Source of the DNA: Acidobacteriota bacterium
GTDB taxonomy: Bacteria > Acidobacteriota > Aminicenantia > UBA2199
Reading direction: 5' to 3'
Assembly: GCA_028749105.1 (NCBI GenBank)
Contig: JAQUQF010000148.1
Coordinates: 1 to 5,161 of the forward strand
Length of the DNA: 5,161 bases
Shown: positions 1-5,161 of the stretch, piece by piece
How positions within the stretch are numbered: the first letter of the stretch is position 1
Layout of the letters: each line of letters starts with the position of its first letter
Made by a program: the position numbers and the translations under genes
Notes under the pieces: generated by a model
Told to the model about the DNA's origin: nothing
Databases searched by the model: none
Seen by the model: only the letters and a program-made list of their open reading frames with translations

Positions 1-1193
1 AAATGGGGCAGGTCCCGGCGTCCAGCCTGAAGAACATCCGCCGGCACGCCGCCTTCGACTGCGGCCGCATCCGCGAGATCGAGAAGAAGGTCAAGCACGA
101 CGTCATCGCCTTTTTGACCTCGGTGGAAGAGTCGATCGGCCCCGATTCGGCCTACGTGCACAAGGGCATCACCTCCTACGACGTCGTGGACACGGCTTTG
201 TCGCTCCTCATCCAGGAGTCGCTGGCCGTGGTCCTGGCCCGCTGCCAGGCATTGAAGAAGGTCCTCATGGCAAAGGCCCTCGCCTACCGCGACCTGCCGG
301 CCATCGGCCGCACCCACGGCATCCACGCCGAGCCCGTCGCCTTCGGCTGCCGGTTCCTGATCTGGCATGAGGAGGTGGAGCGCGGACGCCAGCGGCTGCT
401 GCGCGCCGGCGAGGCGACGGCGGTCGGCAAGGTTTCGGGATCGGTGGGGACCTATATCCATTTTCCCGCCGCCGGCGAAGTCAAGGCGCTGCGCCGGCTG
501 GGGCTGAAAGCCTGCAAGGTCTCCACACAGGTCATCCAGCGCGACCGCCACGCCGAGGTCATTGCGGCGCTGGCCCTGCTGGCCACCACCCTGGAAAAGA
601 TTGCCGTAGAGATCCGCCACCTGCAGAAGACCGAGGTGCTGGAGGCCGAGGAGCCGTTCACCCGCGGCCAGAAGGGCTCGTCCTCCATGCCGCACAAGCG
701 CAACCCGGTGCGCTGCGAACGGGTCTCCGGCCTGGCCCGCGTCCTGCGCGGTCACGTCTCCGTGGCCCTGGAGAACAACGTCCTCTGGCACGAGCGCGAC
801 ATCTCCCATTCGTCGGCCGAGCGCATCATCTTCCCCGACGCCTTCCACCTGGCCGTCTTCATGCTCGACGACATGACCGATGTCCTGAAAAATCTGGTCG
901 TCTACCCGGAGAACATCCGCCGCAACCTGGAGCTGACCCAAGGAGTCTACTTTTCCCAGAAAGTGCTGACCCTGCTGGTCGAGAAGGGGATGGCCCGGCA
1001 GCGGGCCTACGAACTGGTCCAGGCCCAGGCCATGCGCTCCTGGCTGGAGAAGCGCAGCTTCCGCGAACTGGTGCTGGCCGACCCGGCCATCGCCGGCGCC
1101 TGCTCCCGGGGGGAGCTCGAGAAAATTTTTTCCCTGCCGGCCCTCCTGGCCGGGACGCGGGACATCTACAAGCGCTTCGCCGCAAAGAAGTGA
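1..1193 (+). CDS. purB: Adenylosuccinate lyase PurB, 5'-truncated by the window edge
   Basis: Cytosolic fumarase/aspartase-superfamily enzyme that releases fumarate from SAICAR (giving AICAR) and from adenylosuccinate (giving AMP). The reading frame is open to the left edge. The ATG at position 3 is very probably internal: this Met lines up with Leu37 in the AELGVIP stretch of B. subtilis PurB as I recall it. Counting the Met as residue 1, His32 (KHDV), His53 (VHKGITS) and His105 (GRTHGIHAEP) match B. subtilis His68, His89 and His141 with a constant offset of 36, so about 36 residues are missing and the full length would be near 432, normal for the family. The superfamily signature GSSSMPHKRNP is at residues 225-235 and contains the flexible-loop serines, Lys232 and Asn234. 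QRDRHAE (179-185) and LWHERDISHSSAERI (261-275) are also canonical. The C-terminal helical domain is complete and ends at TGA 1191-1193. All active-site residues visible are intact, so the enzyme should be functional. No homology search was possible; identification is by motif. Confidence 0.97.
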   Translation, partial: MGQVPASSLKNIRRHAAFDCGRIREIEKKVKHDVIAFLTSVEESIGPDSAYVHKGITSYDVVDTALSLLIQESLAVVLARCQALKKVLMAKALAYRDLPAIGRTHGIHAEPVAFGCRFLIWHEEVERGRQRLLRAGEATAVGKVSGSVGTYIHFPAAGEVKALRRLGLKACKVSTQVIQRDRHAEVIAALALLATTLEKIAVEIRHLQKTEVLEAEEPFTRGQKGSSSMPHKRNPVRCERVSGLARVLRGHVSVALENNVLWHERDISHSSAERIIFPDAFHLAVFMLDDMTDVLKNLVVYPENIRRNLELTQGVYFSQKVLTLLVEKGMARQRAYELVQAQAMRSWLEKRSFRELVLADPAIAGACSRGELEKIFSLPALLAGTRDIYKRFAAKK

Positions 1194-1201
1194 GGACGGC
1201 C
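1192..1201 (+). promoter_or_regulatory. Probable ribosome binding site (GAGG) deciding the start of the HEAT-like gene
   Basis: GAGG at 1192-1195 overlaps the purB stop codon and lies 6 bases before GTG 1202. The same 6-base spacing is seen at the purL start downstream. The competing in-frame GTG at 1190 makes a GTGA overlap with the purB stop but has only an A-rich AAAGAA immediately in front of it and no G-rich Shine-Dalgarno match. The site therefore favours initiation at 1202, although coupled re-initiation at 1190 cannot be excluded. Confidence 0.5.
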
Positions 1202-2089
1202 GTGGACCTGGCGGCGATCGATTCCAACCTGGAGCAGATCGACGAACTGGTGCGCTGCGCCGCCGACGCCGACGGCATGCTGTTCCGCATGCGGCTGGAG
1301 GAGCTGGTGAAAAAGGGGGGGCGGAGCACGGAGAACGCCATCGCCCTGTACATCACCGGCAAAGCCATCGACGTTGCCACGCGCCTGAACCTGGTGCGCT
1401 TGGCGGGCTACATCCGCAGCGACGCCTTCCTGCTGCCGCTGCAGCAGGTAATCGAGGCGGGAGACGACGAGCTGCTGCGCGAAGAGGCCATCATCAGCAT
1501 CAGCAAGTACAACGACCGCCGCGCCCTGGACATCCTGGCCCGGGCCTTGGATGCGCGCCTGCCCCGGGCGCTGCAGGATGCGGTCGTCCAGGGCATCTCG
1601 CGCATCCGCAGCAACAACCCCCTCCTGGCCATGCTGCCGCGCTTCCTGAAGGGGGGGCAGAACCGCGAGATGTACGAGATCACCCTGAAGATATTCAAGA
1701 AGATCCTCGGCCCCGACGAGGCCAAGAATTTCATCGCCTACCTGCACCACGGCGACCCGCTCGTGGCGGCGGGCTCGTTCGAGATCCTCTGCTTCCGCGG
1801 CGGCGAATCCATGTTCTTTTTCATCGCCGAATTTTTTCGCGAGAACAGCCGCCTGCTGGCCCGCGGCATGGATCGCCAGGTGGGGGCCGCGCGCCTGCAA
1901 AAACTGATCGTCGCCATGCACGAATACCTGAGGCGTTACCCCGAGTTTTTCGCGCAGCTGCGCCCGGACATTGCCTCCCTGCGGCAGCAGGTCGGCGACG
2001 CCCCTTTGGGAAAGGACCTGGATCTCCTGCTGGCCATGAAGGTCCCCGGCGAAGAAAACGATCCGCAGCGGGATGGAGGCCGCCTATGA
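1202..2089 (+). CDS. HEAT-repeat-like alpha-solenoid protein of unknown function
   Basis: I do not recognise a specific family. The protein is 295 residues from GTG 1202 (299 from GTG 1190) and looks almost entirely helical. From about residue 60 to 214 it falls into consecutive units of about 27-34 residues, each a pair of amphipathic helices: roughly 60-86, 87-120, 121-151, 152-184 and 185-214. A typical unit is 87-120, with helix A LLREEAIISISKY, a DRRA turn and helix B LDILARAL. Such stacked pairs are the pattern of HEAT/armadillo solenoids, which usually bind other proteins. The N-terminal ~55 residues and the tail (about 225-295, charged, ending in a polar segment) do not fit the repeat. 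There is no signal peptide, no convincing membrane segment (MFFFIAEFF near 204-212 is too short), no Cys/His metal cluster and no nucleotide-binding loop. It is probably cytosolic and non-catalytic. It is tightly packed between purB and purL, sharing ATGA with purL, so it should be co-expressed with purine synthesis; a scaffold or regulator role is inference only. The gene has two runs of seven G (1315-1321, 1651-1657), yet the frame is intact. Confidence 0.85.
   Translation: MDLAAIDSNLEQIDELVRCAADADGMLFRMRLEELVKKGGRSTENAIALYITGKAIDVATRLNLVRLAGYIRSDAFLLPLQQVIEAGDDELLREEAIISISKYNDRRALDILARALDARLPRALQDAVVQGISRIRSNNPLLAMLPRFLKGGQNREMYEITLKIFKKILGPDEAKNFIAYLHHGDPLVAAGSFEILCFRGGESMFFFIAEFFRENSRLLARGMDRQVGAARLQKLIVAMHEYLRRYPEFFAQLRPDIASLRQQVGDAPLGKDLDLLLAMKVPGEENDPQRDGGRL
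2075..2085 (+). promoter_or_regulatory. Strong Shine-Dalgarno site for purL inside the upstream gene
   Basis: GGAGG at 2075-2079 is followed by a 6-base spacer and ATG 2086. It lies within the last codons of the HEAT-like gene, whose TGA stop (2087-2089) overlaps the purL ATG as ATGA. This fixes the purL start and indicates translational coupling between the two genes. Confidence 0.8.
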
Positions 2090-5000
2090 TCCGCAGGGTA
2101 TTCGTGGAAAAACGGGCCGGCTTTGACGGCGAGGCGCAGGGTCTACTGGCCGACCTGCGCGATAACCTGGGCATACGGGCCCTGGGCGGTCTGCGCCTGC
2201 TCAACCGCTACGATGTCTGCGGCCTCAGCGCCCGGGAGTGGCGGCGGGCCGTACACGCCGTCTTTGGCGAGCCGCCGGTCGATGAGGTCCATGAAGAAGC
2301 GCTGCCGCCGGCAGCGGGCGAGACCGCCTTCGCCATCGAGTACCTGCCCGGGCAGTATGACCAGCGTGCCGATTCCGCCGTCCAGTGCCTGCAGCTTCTC
2401 TTCCCCGGGACCCGGCCCGAAGTGGCAACGGCTCGCGTCATCGTCCTGAAGGGGAAGCTGTCCAGTTCCGAGCGGCAGCGGATCGAGCGCTACTGCATCA
2501 ACCCCGTCGATTCCCGCGCCGCCGCCCTGGCCAAGCCCCGCAGGCTCTCCCCGCCCGTGCGCCTCCCCGCCGCCGTCCCGGTTCTGAAAGGCTTCGTCCT
2601 CATGAATGGGAAGCGGCTGCTGCGGCTCGGGAAAGAACTGGGGCTGGCCATGGACGCGGCCGACCTGCAATTCTGCCAGGCCCATTTCCGCGACGAGGAG
2701 CGGCGCGATCCGACCCTGACCGAGATTCGCCTGCTAGACACCTACTGGTCGGACCATTGCCGCCACACCACGTTCCTGACCGCGATTGATCGCGTCGACA
2801 TCGATCCTGGCGCGGAGAACGGCCCCGTGCGTGCGGCATATAGAAAATACCTGGAGACGCGCCAGCACCTTTTCGGCCCGCGGCCCGATGCTGCCTGCCT
2901 GATGGACCTGGCCCTGCTGGCCATGAAGGAGCTGCGCGCCAAGGGCAGGCTGGGCGACGTGGATTTTTCCGAGGAGATCAACGCCTGCACCGTCAAGGCC
3001 AACGTCGATGTCGCCGGCAAAAAGGAAGAGTGGCTCATCCTGTTCAAGAACGAGACGCACAACCACCCCACCGAGATCGAGCCTTTCGGCGGCGCCGCCA
3101 CCTGCCTGGGCGGCGCCATCCGCGACCCCCTGTCCGGGCGCGCCTATGTCTACCAGGCCATGCGCGTGACCGGCAGCGGCGATCCCCGCCAGAGCGTGGC
3201 CGCCACCCTGCCCGGCAAGCTTCCCCAGCGCAAGATCACCACCGAGGCCGCCCACGGCTACAGCTCCTACGGCAACCAGGTGGGGCTGGCCACCGGACAG
3301 GTGAGCGAGTTCTACCATCCCGGCTACGTGGCCAAGCGCCTGGAAATCGGGGCCGTAATCGGTGCCGCTCCCTGCGCCAACGTCGTGCGCCGGGCCCCGA
3401 AGGCCGGCGACGTGGTGCTGCTCGTGGGCGGGCGGACCGGTCGCGACGGCGTCGGCGGCGCCACCGGCTCTTCCAAGGCCCACAGCGAGCAGTCGCTGCT
3501 CAGCTGCGGGGCGGAGGTGCAGAAGGGCAATCCGCCCACCGAGAGAAAGCTGCAGCGGCTGTTCCGCGACCGGCGCGCCAGCCGGCTGATCAAGCGCTGC
3601 AACGATTTCGGCGCCGGCGGCGTGGCCGTGGCGGTCGGTGAGCTGGCGCCCGGGCTGGAGATCGACCTGGACCGGGTGCCCAAGAAATACGACGGGCTCG
3701 ACGGCACCGAGCTCGCTTTGTCGGAATCGCAGGAGCGCATGGCCGTGGTGGTGGCGGCCGCGCAGGCGCGGCGCTTCCAGGCGCTGGCCGCCGCCGAGAA
3801 CCTGGAGGCGACCGTCATCGCCCGGGTGAGCGCCCGGCCGCGGCTGAAGATGAGCTGGCGCGGCCGGACCATCGTCGACCTCAGCCGCGACTTTCTCGAC
3901 AGCCACGGCGCCCGCAAGCGCGTCCAGGTCGAGATTGCTGCGCCCGACCCCGACCGCAATTTCTTCAAAATGCCCTTGGCGGCGGAAAAGCTGCCCGACC
4001 TGAGCGCGGCCTGGGCGGCCATGCTGGGCTCCCTGGACGTCTGCTCGCAAAAAGGCCTGGGCGAGCGCTTCGACAGCTCCATCGGCGCCGCCAGCGTTTT
4101 CTACCCGTTCGGCGGCAAATTCCTCGCCACTCCCGTCGAGGGTATGGTGGCCAAGCTGCCCGTGCCCGTCGGCGAGACCCGCAGCGGCACGGTCATGAGC
4201 TTCGGCTTCCAGCCTGAGCTATCGGCCTGGCATCCTTTCCTGGGCGGCGTCTATGCCATCGTCGAGGCCGTGGCCCGTATGGCGGCATGCGGCGGCGACC
4301 TGCGCCGTGTGCGCCTGAGCCTGCAGGAATATTTTCCCAAGCCCGACCGCGACCCGCGCCGCTGGGGCCTGCCCTTCGCCGCCCTGCTCGGGGCCTTCAC
4401 CGCCCAGCAGCGGCTGGGCATCCCGGCCATCGGCGGCAAGGACAGCATGTCGGGCTCCTTCGGCAGCCTGGACGTGCCGCCGACGCTCGTGGCCTTCGCC
4501 GTGGCCATGGTCGACGTGCGCCGGGTGCTCTCCCCGGAATTCAAGCGCGCCGGGAGCCGGGTGGTGCTGCTGCCCCTGGCGCGCGACGCCCGGGAGATGC
4601 CCGATTTCGAGGCCCTGAAAAGGAACTGCGCCCGGGTCCACGACCTGGCCGCCCGGGGCAAGCTCCTGGCCGCGCAATCGCTGCACCGCGGCGGCCTGGC
4701 CGAGGCCGTCAGCAAAATGTGCTTCGGCAACCGCCTGGGCCTGGCGTTCGCCGAGCGCCTGGACCCGCAGGAGCTGCTGGCGCCGGCCATCGGCTCGCTG
4801 GTCCTGGAAGTGGCAGAAAACGAGGATGTGGAGAAGCTCCTCGCCGGGACCGATTTTCGCGTCCTGGGGCGCACCGTCCCCGAGGCCGTGATCCGGGTCA
4901 ACGGGCTGGAGCTCGACATCGCCGGGCTGCAGGCCCATTGGGAAAAGCCGCTGGAGGATGTCTTCCCCACCCGGTCGGGAAAGGTCCCGCCTGCGGGCGC

Positions 5001-5161
5001 TGACGGCTGCGAGCGGCCCCTGTTCCAGGAGCGGCCCCGGCCGCGGACGCGGCGGTCGATCGCCCGGCCGCGTGTCCTGGTCACGGTTTTTCCCGGCACC
5101 AACAACGAATACGACGTGGCGCGGGCATTTGAAAAGGCCGGGGGCAGGGCGGAGACCTTCG
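2086..5161 (+). CDS. purL: Phosphoribosylformylglycinamidine synthase (large fused PurSLQ-type PurL), 3'-truncated by the window edge
   Basis: Fourth step of purine synthesis: FGAR + glutamine + ATP gives FGAM + glutamate + ADP + Pi. The frame is open from ATG 2086 to the right edge, 1025 codons without a stop. The domain order is that of the single-chain enzyme. Residues 1 to ~150 are PurS-like and include EYLPGQYDQRADS. The linker, ~180-230, includes DTYWSDHCRHTTF at 218-230. The first AIRS half has FKNETHNHPTEIEPFGG at 320-336. Its C-terminal partner, ~442-608, has the glycine-rich GGRTGRDGVGGATGSSKAH from 448 and RCNDFGAGG. The second AIRS half, from ~650, has GGKDSMSGSFG at 783-793, and its C-terminal partner spans ~826-960. 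From 996 RVLVTVFPGTNNEYD opens the class I glutaminase (PurQ-like) domain. The glutaminase catalytic Cys, His and Glu would lie in the missing part. Single-chain members of this type are about 1,230-1,260 residues, so some 200-240 are cut off. The sequence closely resembles the form I recall from Clostridia and streptococci (the TIGR01857 type), not the ~1,300-residue proteobacterial one; this subfamily call is from memory of motifs. An Arg/Pro-rich segment (~979-996) precedes the glutaminase domain. Start choice rests on GGAGG six bases upstream and the ATGA overlap. Confidence 0.96.
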   Translation, partial: MIRRVFVEKRAGFDGEAQGLLADLRDNLGIRALGGLRLLNRYDVCGLSAREWRRAVHAVFGEPPVDEVHEEALPPAAGETAFAIEYLPGQYDQRADSAVQCLQLLFPGTRPEVATARVIVLKGKLSSSERQRIERYCINPVDSRAAALAKPRRLSPPVRLPAAVPVLKGFVLMNGKRLLRLGKELGLAMDAADLQFCQAHFRDEERRDPTLTEIRLLDTYWSDHCRHTTFLTAIDRVDIDPGAENGPVRAAYRKYLETRQHLFGPRPDAACLMDLALLAMKELRAKGRLGDVDFSEEINACTVKANVDVAGKKEEWLILFKNETHNHPTEIEPFGGAATCLGGAIRDPLSGRAYVYQAMRVTGSGDPRQSVAATLPGKLPQRKITTEAAHGYSSYGNQVGLATGQVSEFYHPGYVAKRLEIGAVIGAAPCANVVRRAPKAGDVVLLVGGRTGRDGVGGATGSSKAHSEQSLLSCGAEVQKGNPPTERKLQRLFRDRRASRLIKRCNDFGAGGVAVAVGELAPGLEIDLDRVPKKYDGLDGTELALSESQERMAVVVAAAQARRFQALAAAENLEATVIARVSARPRLKMSWRGRTIVDLSRDFLDSHGARKRVQVEIAAPDPDRNFFKMPLAAEKLPDLSAAWAAMLGSLDVCSQKGLGERFDSSIGAASVFYPFGGKFLATPVEGMVAKLPVPVGETRSGTVMSFGFQPELSAWHPFLGGVYAIVEAVARMAACGGDLRRVRLSLQEYFPKPDRDPRRWGLPFAALLGAFTAQQRLGIPAIGGKDSMSGSFGSLDVPPTLVAFAVAMVDVRRVLSPEFKRAGSRVVLLPLARDAREMPDFEALKRNCARVHDLAARGKLLAAQSLHRGGLAEAVSKMCFGNRLGLAFAERLDPQELLAPAIGSLVLEVAENEDVEKLLAGTDFRVLGRTVPEAVIRVNGLELDIAGLQAHWEKPLEDVFPTRSGKVPPAGADGCERPLFQERPRPRTRRSIARPRVLVTVFPGTNNEYDVARAFEKAGGRAETF

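Noticed and set aside
3..5. ATG at position 3 as the true start of purB
   Set aside because: Gapless alignment with B. subtilis PurB puts this Met at about residue 37, and N-terminal residues needed for the fold would be missing. The frame is open to the edge, so the gene is simply cut.
1122..1131. A4T6 run near the end of purB as a promoter or terminator element
   Set aside because: It lies within conserved-length purB coding sequence (Glu-Lys-Ile-Phe codons), with no GC-rich hairpin directly in front and no matching second promoter box.
1310..1321. GAAAAAG before G7 as a programmed frameshift site
   Set aside because: It does not match the A AAA AAG heptamer, both neighbouring frames lack a sensible alternative product, and the zero frame continues as a coherent helical-repeat protein.
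859..1921. Antisense open frames (173, 251 and 108 codons) opposite purB and the HEAT-like gene
   Set aside because: They overlap one another in different frames, show biased composition and have no motifs. The + strand explains the region completely.
2385..3641. Sense-strand open frames in another frame within purL (134 and 203 codons)
   Set aside because: The products are Arg/Pro/Ala-rich junk, while the frame starting at 2086 gives continuous PurL homology through the same bases.
2734..4050. Long antisense open frame (438 codons) opposite purL
   Set aside because: It is opposite a clearly conserved PurL frame. Its product is low-complexity, rich in Gly, Ala, His, Val and Gln with no recognisable motif, as expected from the reverse complement of GC-rich coding DNA.
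4219..5105. Overlapping antisense open frames of 239 and 284 codons opposite the 3' part of purL
   Set aside because: Both lie against conserved PurL sequence and give Arg/Ser/Gly-rich or Gln/Gly/His-rich products without family features. They are by-products of high GC.

Overview
The window is a dense, one-directional piece of a bacterial de novo purine biosynthesis operon. Three genes lie on the + strand with no usable intergenic DNA: the 3' part of purB (adenylosuccinate lyase), a complete gene for an alpha-helical HEAT-repeat-like protein of unknown function, and the 5' part of a large single-chain purL (phosphoribosylformylglycinamidine synthase). The first gene runs off the left edge and the last runs off the right edge. 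I see no RNA gene, mobile element, CRISPR array, terminator or promoter.

Layout. Positions 1-1193 hold purB, which lacks about 36 N-terminal residues compared with Bacillus subtilis PurB. Positions 1202-2089 (or 1190-2089 from an upstream GTG) hold the HEAT-like protein. Positions 2086-5161 hold purL: 1025 residues are visible, covering the PurS-like N-terminus, the linker, both AIRS-type synthetase halves and the first ~30 residues of the C-terminal glutaminase domain. The second junction is an ATGA overlap with a strong GGAGG ribosome binding site inside the upstream gene. The first junction carries a GTGA overlap plus a second GTG 12 bases downstream that has the better ribosome binding site. 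This packing indicates one transcript with coupled translation.

How the genes work together. PurL makes FGAM from FGAR using ATP and glutamine-derived ammonia. PurB acts later, on SAICAR, and again on adenylosuccinate in the AMP branch. The HEAT-like protein has no recognised catalytic motif, and its place between two purine enzymes is the only real curiosity here.

Organism. By eye the DNA is roughly two-thirds G+C with strong G/C third-position preference. PurL is of the fused form I know best from Clostridia, streptococci and similar bacteria, and PurB aligns without gaps to the B. subtilis type over its N-terminal half. A high-GC anaerobic or uncultured bacterial lineage (for example Acidobacteriota/Aminicenantes-like) would fit, but this is a guess and the phylum cannot be fixed from this window. 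I found no convincing new biological system; the window is mostly ordinary core metabolism.
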